A stretch of DNA of 64,000 nucleotides from Maribellus luteus (GCF_003576475.1 NZ_QWGR01000003.1:62001-126000); one strand, 5' to 3'. Shown: positions 51,299 to 61,085, counted from the stretch's first letter. The notes: generated from the letters alone by a model not told the origin. Translations and numbers: made by a program.

Positions 51299-53686
51299 AT
51301 GAAGAAACTAACCTTTTCTGTTTTACTACTCCTTTTGGCAGCAGTTGCTTTTTCGCAAAACCAATCCGACCAACTGTTTTTTAAAGACCGTCTTCAACCC
51401 GTTTCCGAAGAGAATATTTTTAAAACCGATGGCTATTACAACTGGTGTAGTTCCATGGTAAAAGGCGACGATGGGAAGTACCATCTTTTCTACTCGCGCT
51501 GGCCCAAAAAATATACGTTTCTGAGCTGGCTTACCCATTCCGAAGTGGCACACGCTGTTTCTGATTCGCCCACCGGGCCCTGGAAATACAAGGAAACCGT
51601 GCTGCAAAGCCGTGGCAAAGGCCACTGGGATGCCATTACGGTACACAATCCCAAAATCAAAAAGTTTGGCGATAAATACTACCTCTACTATGTGTCGACC
51701 AACATGGGCGACCACGACTACAGCGAGGAAGAACTGATTGAAACTGCCCGAATTGGCTACAGTCACCCGAATTGGAAAAATTACCTGCGCCCCAACCAGC
51801 GTACCGGTGTAGCAGTGGCCAACTCTATCAATGGCCCGTGGACACGCATGGACCAACCGCTGATCGAACCTTCCGGACCTATTACAACCCTCACCGTAAA
51901 CCCGGCCATCACCCAGGGGAAAGACGGCAAATTCTACCTCATCGTAAAAGGCGACAAACCCAACGAAACCCGCTTCATCCGCAACCAGGCCATTGCCGTA
52001 TCCGACTCGCCCACCGGACCTTTTGAGATGCAGAAGAAACCAGTGATTGATTATCTCGACACCGAAGATATGTCGATGTGGTACGATGCCCGGCGGAATT
52101 ATTTTTACGGTGTTTTCCATGCACATTCCTTTATTGGGATGGTTAGCTCACCGGATGGTATTAACTGGAAGAAGGCGACCGAATATGTGCTGACACCCAA
52201 AAAACTACCCATGCAAGATGGCTGGGAACTGGTTCCTGACCGTTTGGAGCGCCCCTTTATTTATGTGGAAGACAATGAACCGCAAGTGCTCAGCCTGGCC
52301 GTTAAAAAGGGTGATGAAGCCTACATCATTTTCGTTCCGGTAAAACAGCATAAAATTCCGGTTCCCAACAAGCGCCAGCAAGCGTGGCAGGAAGCTGAAA
52401 TGGGAGCTGTGTTCCATTACGATCTGCATGTGTTCGACGGAGAAAAATACGGGCAGGGCAACAACCGTATCGATCCCGTATTTGATTACCAGGTATTCAA
52501 GCCCCAAAAGCTGAATACCGATCAATGGGTAAAAGCCGCCAAAGATGCCGGGTGTACGTTTGCGATTGTAACTGCCACCCACGAAACCGGTTTTGCACTT
52601 TATCAGTCGGATGTCAACCCTTACTGCATGAAAGCCCTCAAATTTCAGGACGGGAAAGGCGACATTGTGCGCGATTTTGTGAACTCGTGCCACAAGTACG
52701 GGATCAAACCGGGAGTTTACCTGGGCATTCGTTGGAACTCGTTTATTGGTGTTCACGATTTTAAAGTGAATGGAGAGGGAGAATTCCGTGAAAACCGTCA
52801 GAAATGGTACAATCACATGGTAGAAGGAATGGTAAAGGAAATCTGCACCAACTACGGCGAGTTGTTTGAAATTTGGTTTGATGGCGGCGCCGACTCACCC
52901 GAAAATGGTGCTCCTGATGTATTACCGATTGTGCAGCAATACCAGCCCAATTGTTTGTTTTACCACAACAAGCAGCTGGCCGAGGCGCGCTGGGGCGGTT
53001 CCGAGTCGGGTACCGTCAGCTATCCGTGCTGGTCAACCTTCCCCTATTGTTCTACCGGAGCCGGAGAATCAGCAAGAGCCAACATCGGCAAAAATAATTT
53101 TCAGTTGCTGAAAGAGGGCGATCCCAATGGTGCATTCTGGGTACCGGCAATGAGCGATGCTCCGTTACGTGGCTACAACGGCCGCCACGAGTGGTTTTGG
53201 GAACCCGGCGATGAAGCGCATATCTTCCCCTTGGAAAACCTGGTGAACATGTATTACCAATCGGTTGGCCGGAATTCAACCCTGATCATCGGATTGACAC
53301 CCGATCCGGAAGGCCTGTTACCCGAACCCGATGTACAGCGCTTAAAAGAGTGGGGCGATGAAATTCGGCATCGGTTTTCAAACCCTTTGGGCACCTGTTC
53401 CGGAAGTGGGAACAAAGTGGAATTGGATCTTGGTACCCTTCAGAAAGTAAATCACATCATCATTCAGGAAGATATTGCGCAGGGAGAACGGATCCGGAAA
53501 TACCGGGTAGAAGCACAGGTAAAAGGCAAATGGGTTACAGTTGCCAACGGCCAGTCGGTGGGGCACAAACGCATTCAGCATTTCAACGATGTGGAAAGCA
53601 AAAAATTCCGGCTGGTGGTTGACGAGGCCATCGAAAAACCGCTGGTAAAAACCCTCGCCGCTTATTATGTTGATGGTCGGCAATAA
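51299..53686 (+). CDS. Bimodular glycosidase: GH43/GH117-like propeller fused to GH29
   Basis: A 795-residue exported fusion (signal peptide ending VAFSQ). Residues ~25-360 form a five-bladed-propeller domain of clan GH-F type (GYYNWCSSMVKGDDGKYHLF, HNPKIKKFGDKYYLYYVS, ERPFIYVEDNEPQVLSLAV). Residues ~395-695 are a GH29-like barrel (ATHETGFALYQSDVN, nucleophile candidate D528 in FEIWFDGGADS, MYYQSVGRNSTLIIGLTP). A small beta-sandwich (~700-795, F5/8C-like) ends it. The usual HHDGF motif of GH29 is HETGF here, an atypical subgroup feature. The two domains probably act in sequence on one glycan; both specificities are unknown. Confidence 0.82.
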   Translation: MKKLTFSVLLLLLAAVAFSQNQSDQLFFKDRLQPVSEENIFKTDGYYNWCSSMVKGDDGKYHLFYSRWPKKYTFLSWLTHSEVAHAVSDSPTGPWKYKETVLQSRGKGHWDAITVHNPKIKKFGDKYYLYYVSTNMGDHDYSEEELIETARIGYSHPNWKNYLRPNQRTGVAVANSINGPWTRMDQPLIEPSGPITTLTVNPAITQGKDGKFYLIVKGDKPNETRFIRNQAIAVSDSPTGPFEMQKKPVIDYLDTEDMSMWYDARRNYFYGVFHAHSFIGMVSSPDGINWKKATEYVLTPKKLPMQDGWELVPDRLERPFIYVEDNEPQVLSLAVKKGDEAYIIFVPVKQHKIPVPNKRQQAWQEAEMGAVFHYDLHVFDGEKYGQGNNRIDPVFDYQVFKPQKLNTDQWVKAAKDAGCTFAIVTATHETGFALYQSDVNPYCMKALKFQDGKGDIVRDFVNSCHKYGIKPGVYLGIRWNSFIGVHDFKVNGEGEFRENRQKWYNHMVEGMVKEICTNYGELFEIWFDGGADSPENGAPDVLPIVQQYQPNCLFYHNKQLAEARWGGSESGTVSYPCWSTFPYCSTGAGESARANIGKNNFQLLKEGDPNGAFWVPAMSDAPLRGYNGRHEWFWEPGDEAHIFPLENLVNMYYQSVGRNSTLIIGLTPDPEGLLPEPDVQRLKEWGDEIRHRFSNPLGTCSGSGNKVELDLGTLQKVNHIIIQEDIAQGERIRKYRVEAQVKGKWVTVANGQSVGHKRIQHFNDVESKKFRLVVDEAIEKPLVKTLAAYYVDGRQ

Positions 53687-53711
53687 GAACAAGCCACTGT
53701 GTTCACTCAAC

Positions 53712-53749
53712 TTTTAGGATTGAATGAACGCTAGACTTAAATCCTAAAA
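53712..53749 (+). terminator. Inverted repeat after the fusion gene
   Basis: TTTTAGGATT (53712-53721) pairs with AATCCTAAAA (53740-53749), a perfect 10-bp stem with an 18-nt loop, 26 bp after the stop; a TTTTTT tract comes slightly later. Confidence 0.5.
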
Positions 53750-53892
53750 ATGAATGTTTTTTGACAATTATACGGGCACATGACAACGTGATGGGCATCA
53801 AACTTTTAATCAACTCATTAACTGCCATTCTAAAATTCCGGACAATAAGAAATAGACATATTACCACACACTGAAAACAGATTTTTTTTAAT

Positions 53893-53900
53893 TAAATTTG
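53893..53900 (+). promoter_or_regulatory. Candidate -7 element for the second GH20 gene
   Basis: TAAATTTG matches TAnnTTTG exactly, 33 bp before the ATG. A -33 element is not evident. Confidence 0.45.
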
Positions 53901-53932
53901 CTCTCTCTTTAAAATTTTTAAAAACCAAGGCG

Positions 53933-55474
53933 ATGAATATCAGATCTTATTTAATACTTATGACAGCACTTATTCTTATGCTATCAGCCTGTTCGGAAAA
54001 GGTACCAACCGATTTGGCTCAAACAGCGTTTATTCCGCAACCGGCCAGCGTAACAGCCACCGGAGAAGCGTTTGAAATAAACAACTCCAACATCGTTTAT
54101 GTGCAAGAAGGCGTTGAGGGTCTGCAAACGGTTGCCGACTACCTGACTGGAGAACTGAACCGGATAACCGGGTACACCTTAACAACGCAAACCGTTAACT
54201 CGGTGCCGTCAAAAGGAATCTATCTGTCGGTTAGTCCCAACAGCGACCTGAAGGCAGAAGGCTACGAACTGAACATCGGCAAAAAGCTGGTCACGGTTCA
54301 GGGAACTGATCTTGCAGGTACATTCTACGGAATTCAGACCCTGTTGCAAGCCCTGCCAGTAAAAGCCGTCGCAGGCGAGCCTTTGTATGTGGCTACCGGT
54401 GTTGTTCGCGATTTCCCTGAATATGGCTACCGCGGGATGATGCTTGATGTGGCACGTCATTTCTTTTCGGTTGACGATGTAAAACGGGTTATCGACTTAT
54501 GCGCGTACTACAAAATAAACACACTTCACCTGCACCTCTCTGATGATCAGGGGTGGCGGATCGAAATTAAATCGTGGCCGAAACTGACCGAAATCGGAGG
54601 CAGTACCCAGGTAGGCGGAGGAAAAGGCGGGTTCTACACGCAGGAACAATACAAGGAAATAGTTCAGTATGCAGTAGATCGCCAAATCATCATTGTTCCG
54701 GAAATTGACATGCCGGGACATACCAATGCCGCGCTGGCTTCGTATCCCGAACTAAATCCCGACGGTAAAGCCCGCGAATTGTACACCGGAATAGAAGTAG
54801 GCTTCAGCACCCTGGCTACCAATATGGACATCACTTACCAGTTTGTGGAAGATGTGATAAGAGAACTGGCTGCCATCACTCCCGGCCCTTATTTCCATAT
54901 TGGCGGAGACGAATCGCACGTTACCAAACACGACGACTACGTGTATTTTATCAACCGGATTCAGCCCCTTGTCACGAAATACGGTAAGAAGATCGTTGGT
55001 TGGGATGAGATTGCCAACGCAGATTTGGAAGAAGACGTGACCGTTCAGTTTTGGTCGAATGTGAAAAACACTTCTATGGGCCTGGAAAAAGGTGCCAAGG
55101 TGCTTGTTTCGCCGGGAGCCCGCACTTACATGGATATGAAGTACGACTCAACAACCGTTCTTGGTCTTAAATGGGCCGGTTTTATTGAAGTGGATCATGC
55201 CTACACCTGGTCGCCCGACACCGTGGTACCCGGCTTGCAAAAAGAGCAGATACTGGGCATTGAAGCTCCGCTTTGGTCGGAAACCCTGGAAAAAATAGAA
55301 GACATTGAGTTTATGGTTTTTCCGCGCCTGCCCGGATATGCTGAAATTGGCTGGACAGCAAATGACCTCCGCAACTGGGATGAATACAAGTTACGCCTGG
55401 CCAAACATGGAAAACGGTTTGAAGATTATAACATCAATTTCTACCGCTCGCCATTAGTGCCCTGGGAAAAATAA
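53933..55474 (+). CDS. GH20 beta-N-acetylhexosaminidase (short form)
   Basis: A 513-residue lipoprotein (lipobox LSAC). The GH20b domain (~30-150) precedes the TIM barrel (~160-500), with MMLDVARHFFSVDDVKRVI, LHLHLSDDQGWRIEIKSW, IIIVPEIDMPGHTNAAL and the catalytic D326-E327 in HIGGDES. It ends soon after the barrel, without the accessory C-terminal domains of the first GH20. The residue after DE is Ser rather than the common Val, which may affect the active-site rim. Flanked by its own candidate promoter and a terminator, so likely monocistronic. Confidence 0.93.
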   Translation: MNIRSYLILMTALILMLSACSEKVPTDLAQTAFIPQPASVTATGEAFEINNSNIVYVQEGVEGLQTVADYLTGELNRITGYTLTTQTVNSVPSKGIYLSVSPNSDLKAEGYELNIGKKLVTVQGTDLAGTFYGIQTLLQALPVKAVAGEPLYVATGVVRDFPEYGYRGMMLDVARHFFSVDDVKRVIDLCAYYKINTLHLHLSDDQGWRIEIKSWPKLTEIGGSTQVGGGKGGFYTQEQYKEIVQYAVDRQIIIVPEIDMPGHTNAALASYPELNPDGKARELYTGIEVGFSTLATNMDITYQFVEDVIRELAAITPGPYFHIGGDESHVTKHDDYVYFINRIQPLVTKYGKKIVGWDEIANADLEEDVTVQFWSNVKNTSMGLEKGAKVLVSPGARTYMDMKYDSTTVLGLKWAGFIEVDHAYTWSPDTVVPGLQKEQILGIEAPLWSETLEKIEDIEFMVFPRLPGYAEIGWTANDLRNWDEYKLRLAKHGKRFEDYNINFYRSPLVPWEK

Positions 55475-55529
55475 AAAAGAAATACATCCCAAAAGCCCAG
55501 GGCTGATCGGCCGATGGTCTTCGTTCTTT

Positions 55530-55577
55530 AATTTCCGGCTACTTAATCGTTTATAGAGAAGCCGGAATTATTTTTTG
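55530..55577 (+). terminator. Terminator-like hairpin after second GH20
   Basis: TTCCGGCT (55533-55540) pairs with AGCCGGAA (55560-55567), extended by flanking A/T pairs, followed by TTATTTTTTG. A short palindrome ATCGGCCGAT lies just before it. Confidence 0.6.
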
Positions 55578-55623
55578 TATTGTTATTTTGATACATCGCA
55601 TTTTAAAACACCAATTGAATAGT

Positions 55624-57861
55624 ATGAAAATGAAACAAACTTTATTGCTTCTTTTAACTGCCCTGTTATGGAGCTGCTCCCAACCTTCCGGATTACGAAT
55701 GCAGGTAAACAACACCATCCCGGTTGATCAGGACGACACAAACGACTCGATCATCATTAAAGCAGCCCATGTGGTTCCAACACCGAACCAGCTGGAGGCA
55801 CTGAAAGATGAGTTCATTGCTTTTATTCATTTTGGCCCCAATACTTTTACCCGCATGGAATGGGGAAGCGGTATGGAAGATCCGCAGATATTTGACCTGC
55901 ACAACCTGGATACCGACCAATGGTGCCGGGCCATGAAAGCAGCCGGAATGACCAAAGTTATTTTTACTGCCAAACACCACGACGGTTTTTGCCTATGGCA
56001 AACCCGGTACACAACGCATGGCATAATGTCATCGCCATATAAAGATGGCCAGGGAGATGTAATGAAAGAGCTTTCCGAATCGTGCCATAAATACGGGTTG
56101 AAACTGGCGGTTTACCTGTCTCCGGCCGATCTTTTCCAGATTGAAAACCCCGAAGGACTGTACGGAAACCTGAGCAAAAAAACCGAGCGTACGATTCCCC
56201 GCCCCGTGGAAGGACGGCCTTTTGAGAATAAGACCACCTTTCAGTTTGTTGTGGACGATTACAACGAATATTTTCTTAACCAGCTGTTTGAATTGTTAAC
56301 AGAGTACGGCCCCATTTATGAAGTCTGGTTCGACGGTGCTCATCCGAAACGAAAAGGCGGGCAAACCTACGACTACATGGCCTGGAAAGAACTGATTCAT
56401 ACCCTGGCGCCCGAAGCCGTGATATTTGGCAAGGAAGACATCCGCTGGTGCGGTAATGAAGCCGGCGGAACCCGGTCTACCGAATGGAACGTTATTCCTT
56501 ACCTGGAAGATCCCAACCAAATGAACAGTTTTGGCGATCTTACTGCAAAATCACTTGGCAGTCGCGAAGACCTGCTTAAAGGAAAGTATTTACACTATCA
56601 GCCCGCCGAAACCAACACGTCGATTCGTGAAGGTTGGTTCTACCGCGACGAAACCACGCAAAAGGTCCGCAGCGCCGACGACGTGTTCGATATGTACGAA
56701 AGATCAGTGGGAGGAAACTCCATCTTTTTACTAAACATCCCACCCAACCGCGAAGGCAAATTTTCGCAGGAAGATGTTGGTGTGCTGGAAGAAGTGGGAA
56801 AACGGATCAGTACAACTTATGGGAACAACTTACTGAACGGAGCCCGCATTTCAAAGAAACTACTCGACGGAGACATTCTTACCAGCGAATTGCTAAGTGC
56901 AGATCAGGCTTTTGTTGAAATCAATACAGCAGAGCCAATCACCATCAACCGGTTTTCGGTGAGTGAGGCCATCTCCACCCACAGCGAACGGATTGAAAAA
57001 TGCGCCCTGGATGTTTGGGAAAAGGATGCCTGGCAGGAAGTGGCAACAGCTACCAATGTAGGCTACAAACGTATTCTGCGTTTCCCGGCGGTAACCGGCA
57101 GCAAGTTCCGGTTCAGGGTGTTGGAGTCAAGACTTGAACCTGCCCTTGCCGAAGTAGGTGCTTTTTATTACGAAAACCGGCCTCCGCAATTGGAATTCCG
57201 CCGGAATCTGGAAGGCTTGCTCAGCATTCAGCCCAAAGTGCATGATTTTGGATGGAAACCACACGGAGAAGACGCCAACGCCAATATCAACAGCGATATG
57301 CAAATCCGTTACACCCTCGACGGAACAGAACCCACAAGCGGCTCCAGTCTGTACCAAGGTCCTTTCTATTTTGAGGGCGGCGAAGTAAAAGCACGTGCCT
57401 TCGCCAACGAAAATGCGGGAAGTATCAGCTCTGCAAACATAGGTATCGTAAAAAAAGATTGGAAGCTGCTGGCGTCCGGCCAACAAGCAGAAGGTCACAA
57501 TGGAGAGCAGGCATTCGACGAGAATAGCAAAACCTACTGGAAATCGGAGGGCAAGGGAACTCACTTTTTGTCCATCGATCTGGCAAGGGAAGAAAAGCTG
57601 GCCGGTTTTATTTACACACCGCCCACTAATTTTGCTGACGGAATGATCGAAGAAGGTCTCATCCAGTCGAGTACCGATGGCAAAAAATGGGAAACCATCG
57701 AAACCTTTAATTTCGGGAACCTGATCAACGACCCTTCTCCCCGCTTGCAGCATTTCAAGGCTCCTGTAACGACCCGTTTTATCCGAATCGAATCACGTGT
57801 AATTGCCGGAGCAAAAACCTCTGCAGCCATTGCCGAAGTCGATTTCCTGAAAGCTCAATAA
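55624..57861 (+). CDS. GH29 alpha-L-fucosidase, second copy, with CBM32-like domains
   Basis: A 745-residue lipoprotein (lipobox LWSC). The GH29 barrel (~45-400) has FTAKHHDGFCLWQTRY, the nucleophile D237 in YEVWFDGAHPKRKGG, RWCGNEAGGTRSTEWN and SVGGNSIFLLNIPPNREG. Two discoidin-like (CBM32) regions flank a chitobiase-C-like segment (IRYTLDGTEPTSGSSLY) towards the C-terminus (~430-745). It is clearly different in sequence from the GH29 at 45 kb, suggesting a different linkage preference. The ATG at 55624 follows the AAT TTG... leader; a TTG at 55588 is unlikely. Confidence 0.92.
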   Translation: MKMKQTLLLLLTALLWSCSQPSGLRMQVNNTIPVDQDDTNDSIIIKAAHVVPTPNQLEALKDEFIAFIHFGPNTFTRMEWGSGMEDPQIFDLHNLDTDQWCRAMKAAGMTKVIFTAKHHDGFCLWQTRYTTHGIMSSPYKDGQGDVMKELSESCHKYGLKLAVYLSPADLFQIENPEGLYGNLSKKTERTIPRPVEGRPFENKTTFQFVVDDYNEYFLNQLFELLTEYGPIYEVWFDGAHPKRKGGQTYDYMAWKELIHTLAPEAVIFGKEDIRWCGNEAGGTRSTEWNVIPYLEDPNQMNSFGDLTAKSLGSREDLLKGKYLHYQPAETNTSIREGWFYRDETTQKVRSADDVFDMYERSVGGNSIFLLNIPPNREGKFSQEDVGVLEEVGKRISTTYGNNLLNGARISKKLLDGDILTSELLSADQAFVEINTAEPITINRFSVSEAISTHSERIEKCALDVWEKDAWQEVATATNVGYKRILRFPAVTGSKFRFRVLESRLEPALAEVGAFYYENRPPQLEFRRNLEGLLSIQPKVHDFGWKPHGEDANANINSDMQIRYTLDGTEPTSGSSLYQGPFYFEGGEVKARAFANENAGSISSANIGIVKKDWKLLASGQQAEGHNGEQAFDENSKTYWKSEGKGTHFLSIDLAREEKLAGFIYTPPTNFADGMIEEGLIQSSTDGKKWETIETFNFGNLINDPSPRLQHFKAPVTTRFIRIESRVIAGAKTSAAIAEVDFLKAQ

Positions 57862-57904
57862 TATCCCTTTACTGCGCAGGATAATCACAAAGTGAAGGAA
57901 AACT

Positions 57905-57955
57905 ACTACCACACCCTTGCTTACCTAACAACAGGAAGCAATGGTGTGGTAGTTT
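57905..57955. terminator. Long inverted repeat after second GH29
   Basis: The 18-bp arms 57905-57922 and 57936-57953 pair with one mismatch around a 13-nt loop. There is no clear T tract on the plus strand, so it may act as a processing or stabilising stem. Further on, TTGCAC (58070-58075) and GTGCAA (58081-58086) form a 6-bp hairpin in the leader of the next gene. Confidence 0.55.
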
Positions 57956-58138
57956 GGTATTGACAATTCATAATGTTTTACTAAAAATCCCTCCACCTTA
58001 TTAAAATTATTCAAAAGATATTAGTTTTACATGAAAATTATATACATTGAATAATGATTAGTACCGGTATTGCACGCAAGGTGCAAGAGCCGAAGCAACC
58101 CGAAGGATGGAGAACAAACAAAGAATCAAAACAATATT

Positions 58139-59725
58139 ATGAGCAACAAACTAAGATTACTGATTATTGCGGTAGCAGCTGTATTTATCGCGTCGTGTAC
58201 CACACATGACTGTCCGAATCAACCCATTGAAATTATTCCCTATCCCAACCAACTAAAAACGGGTGAAGGCTGTGTTAATTTGGCAAAAGGGTTTCAGCTT
58301 ATTGGCGAGACAAACCATACTGAATACTTGACTACTGAATTAAAGGCACAGGGAATTGAAGCCGGGAAAGGTGCACAAATTGTATTTCAACCCGCTGAAC
58401 AACCCAATAATTTAGGCGAAGAAGGTTATCGTTTGCTTGCAAAGAAAAAAACGATTACGATTGAGGCCAACGGTTCCAAAGGGCAGTTTTACGGTATCCA
58501 GACTTTACTGCAACTGGTAAATGGAGCCACAGTAGCGGCCGTTGAAATTGAGGATGTACCTGCCTTTGGATGGCGCGCCTACATGCTCGATGAATCACGT
58601 TATTTTCATGGCGAAACATTTGTAAAACAAGTGCTCGACCAAATGGCAAAACTTAAAATGAATGTCTTCCACTGGCACCTGGTTGATGATGCCGGTTGGA
58701 GGATTGAAATCAAAAAATACCCTTTACTTACCGAAGTTGGCGGCACGCGGACCGATTCGGAGGTCGGAACATGGAAAAGCGGGAAAACAGCCGGGGAACC
58801 GCATTCAGGCTTTTACACACAGGAACAAATTAAAGCGATCGTACAATATGCTGCCGAAAGAAACATAACCATTGTTCCGGAATTTGAAATGCCGGGCCAT
58901 TCGAGTGCGGCAATAGCAGCATACACCTGGTTGGGAACAGCCGGAAAAGACATTGACGTACCGGTTACCTTTGGCCGTCATTACGACAATTACGATGTTA
59001 CCAAACCCGAGGTAGAGCAATTTGTAAAAGATGTGTTAAACGAATTGTTTGAACTTTTTCCTTCCGAAGTTATTCACATTGGTGGCGATGAAGTAGGCTA
59101 CAAAGTATGGGAAGAGTCGAAACATGTACAACAATACATGAAAGAGAATGGGATTAATACGCCCGCAGATTTACAAATTGCCTTTACCAATAAAATTTCG
59201 AAATTTATTGAGAGCAAGGGACGGAGAATGATGGGATGGAACGAAATTATGGGAGTTAATATTCACAAAGGTTTCGAAGAGAAAAAGGACGACAAGGAAG
59301 CTGAAACCGAACTGGCCAAAAATGTGGTGGTTCATTTCTGGAAAGGTGATATTAACCTGATCACCGATGCTGCCCAAAAAGGATACAGCATTGTTAACTC
59401 CCTGCATTCAAATACCTACTTAGACTATTCATACAAAAATATCAGCCTTGAAAAAGCTTATGGTTTCTATCCAATCCCGGAGGATCTGAACGAAGAATAT
59501 CATAAAAATATATTTGGACTGGGTTGCCAAATGTGGAGTGAATGGACACCAACCTATAAAGATGTGGAGCGCCAGACTTACCCACGGATTGCAGCTTATG
59601 CCGAAACCGGATGGACCAATAAAGAAAACAAAGATTACGCGAGGTTTCGCAAAGCAATGGATAATTTAACCCAAAGCTGGGACAAGCTGAATATTAATTA
59701 TGGTCCACTGGATAATGTAGAATAA
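58139..59725 (+). CDS. GH20 beta-N-acetylhexosaminidase, third copy
   Basis: A 528-residue lipoprotein (lipobox IASC). GH20b domain then TIM barrel, with YMLDESRYFHGETFVKQVLD, FHWHLVDDAGWRIEIKKY, ITIVPEFEMPGHSSAAI, the catalytic D317-E318 in HIGGDEVGYKVW and GCQMWSEWTPTYKDVE near the end. The ATG at 58139 (MSNKLRLLIIAVAAVFIASC) is used because the longer frame from 58070 lacks a signal. Codon-level composition looks more AT-rich than its neighbours. A bidirectional terminator follows. Confidence 0.93.
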   Translation: MSNKLRLLIIAVAAVFIASCTTHDCPNQPIEIIPYPNQLKTGEGCVNLAKGFQLIGETNHTEYLTTELKAQGIEAGKGAQIVFQPAEQPNNLGEEGYRLLAKKKTITIEANGSKGQFYGIQTLLQLVNGATVAAVEIEDVPAFGWRAYMLDESRYFHGETFVKQVLDQMAKLKMNVFHWHLVDDAGWRIEIKKYPLLTEVGGTRTDSEVGTWKSGKTAGEPHSGFYTQEQIKAIVQYAAERNITIVPEFEMPGHSSAAIAAYTWLGTAGKDIDVPVTFGRHYDNYDVTKPEVEQFVKDVLNELFELFPSEVIHIGGDEVGYKVWEESKHVQQYMKENGINTPADLQIAFTNKISKFIESKGRRMMGWNEIMGVNIHKGFEEKKDDKEAETELAKNVVVHFWKGDINLITDAAQKGYSIVNSLHSNTYLDYSYKNISLEKAYGFYPIPEDLNEEYHKNIFGLGCQMWSEWTPTYKDVERQTYPRIAAYAETGWTNKENKDYARFRKAMDNLTQSWDKLNINYGPLDNVE

Positions 59726-59753
59726 AAGGACAAAGAAATACGTTTTAACGAAC

Positions 59754-59786
59754 AAAAAAACCGTCGGGATAATCGACGGTTTTTTT
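59754..59786. terminator. Bidirectional terminator after third GH20
   Basis: AAAAAAACCGTCG pairs with CGACGGTTTTTTT around a GGATAAT loop; A and T runs make it functional on both strands, serving the convergent Gfo/Idh/MocA gene. Confidence 0.9.
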
Positions 59787-59801
59787 ATGCCTAAAACAGA
59801 A

Positions 59802-60803
59802 TCACTCTGCGTGACGATAGCACAAGCGTATGGTTTCCAACGCCGATTCAGGACTGTATTTTTCCGGGAGTTCGCCCTTTTGTAAAGCAGCATAAAACAA
59901 CTGAATTTCATTAAAATAACCATCTCCCAAATCATTTGCAGGAATCGTAGTCTGCTCGGTATGCCCCGAAACAAGGATATTCTCCGCATCGGAGATTGAG
60001 TAGCTCACCGTTGCCTGTTCGAAAACTGCGGTGTACTCAGCCCGAAACGGGAAACGGGCATGAAATACATTGCCGCCTTCAATGCGCACCACCAAATCCG
60101 AATCGGGGTAATGCCAGGTGGCCAACACATAATCATGCCGGCTTAATTTCCCGGGAAGGATCGTTTTGTTGCTTAATTCAGAAGGAATACCTACCGCAAA
60201 AGCAGCAAAATCAATATCGTGAATAACCAGATCGAAAAGAGCGCCGCCTGAAATTCCGTAGTTCTTTTGCTTTTCGAGCCATTGCCCCCATTGCGGTACC
60301 CCGGAAAAACGTGATAGCGACAAAAACTTCAGGTCGCCGTATTCTTTTGTCTCAATAAAGCCAAGCAGTTTCTGGTAAGGCGACATAAAACGAACCACGT
60401 GAGCCACCATTAAAACCCGTTTCTTTTCGGCAGCCAGTGCCACCAGTTCTTCTCCCTGCTCCACATCCAGCACAAATGGTTTTTCCACCAATACATGCAA
60501 ATCGTTCTTCAGGGCTTCTTTCACCAGTGGATAATGCAATTCGGTATGCACACAAACATGCACCGCATCCAGTTTCTGCTCTTGTAAGCAATCGGCTAGC
60601 GAACTATAAACCGGAACTTTCAGCAACGCAGTGTTGTCCACTTCACCAACAGCAAAATTCCCCACCTGTTCATTCAGCTTTTTTGCAACGGAAGCCACAT
60701 CCTTTTCAATAATGGCAACCAATTCAACTCCTTCGCTAACCAACAACTGGCGGCTGTGCATAATCCCCATAAAGCCAAAGCCAATAACTGCCACACGTTT
60801 CAT
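59802..60803 (-). CDS. Cytoplasmic Gfo/Idh/MocA-family oxidoreductase
   Basis: A 333-residue NAD(P)-dependent oxidoreductase without signal peptide. The Rossmann start MKRVAVIGFGFMGIMHSRQ, the EKP motif in LHVLVEKPFVLDVEQGEELV and the C-terminal domain with GGALFDLVIHDIDFAAFAVG (the HDID catalytic His-Asp region) are visible. It probably oxidises or reduces a sugar released by the locus (for example fucose, a hexosamine or a keto-sugar). It stands on the minus strand after the third GH20. Confidence 0.87.
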   Translation of the reverse strand: MKRVAVIGFGFMGIMHSRQLLVSEGVELVAIIEKDVASVAKKLNEQVGNFAVGEVDNTALLKVPVYSSLADCLQEQKLDAVHVCVHTELHYPLVKEALKNDLHVLVEKPFVLDVEQGEELVALAAEKKRVLMVAHVVRFMSPYQKLLGFIETKEYGDLKFLSLSRFSGVPQWGQWLEKQKNYGISGGALFDLVIHDIDFAAFAVGIPSELSNKTILPGKLSRHDYVLATWHYPDSDLVVRIEGGNVFHARFPFRAEYTAVFEQATVSYSISDAENILVSGHTEQTTIPANDLGDGYFNEIQLFYAALQKGELPEKYSPESALETIRLCYRHAE

Positions 60804-61011
60804 ATTGTATTGTTTAAGTTTATTTTGTCGTCACCTGATCTTCAGCAAAAATACTTGGCGGATTTTACGGTTCACTCCCGCGGTATTCCCAACTCACTAA
60901 CCAAGCCCGTCTCTAAAATAGAACATCCTTTGACGGAAACAAAATAGCCACTTTCATAAACCAAATAAAAGAGTCCTACCTTTTGCAATAAGCGACTTCC
61001 CTGACAACAAA

Positions 61012-61042
61012 ACCAGGGGAAGCAGTATAAGATTGCTTCCCC
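61012..61042 (-). terminator. Terminator of the esterase gene (minus strand)
   Basis: GGGGAAGCA (61016-61024) pairs with TGCTTCCCC (61034-61042) around a 9-nt loop; on the minus strand it is followed by CTGGTTTTG. It lies ~44 bp after the esterase stop. The rest of the gap 60804-61085 is featureless. Confidence 0.65.
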
Positions 61043-61085
61043 GTATTAATGTGCCTGCGTGGCATAAAATATTCTAACTTACTTT

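Noticed and set aside
51326-52816. Long minus-strand ORFs opposite the GH43/117-GH29 fusion (266 and 203 codons)
   Set aside because: Both overlap clearly conserved coding sequence; translations lack recognisable domains.
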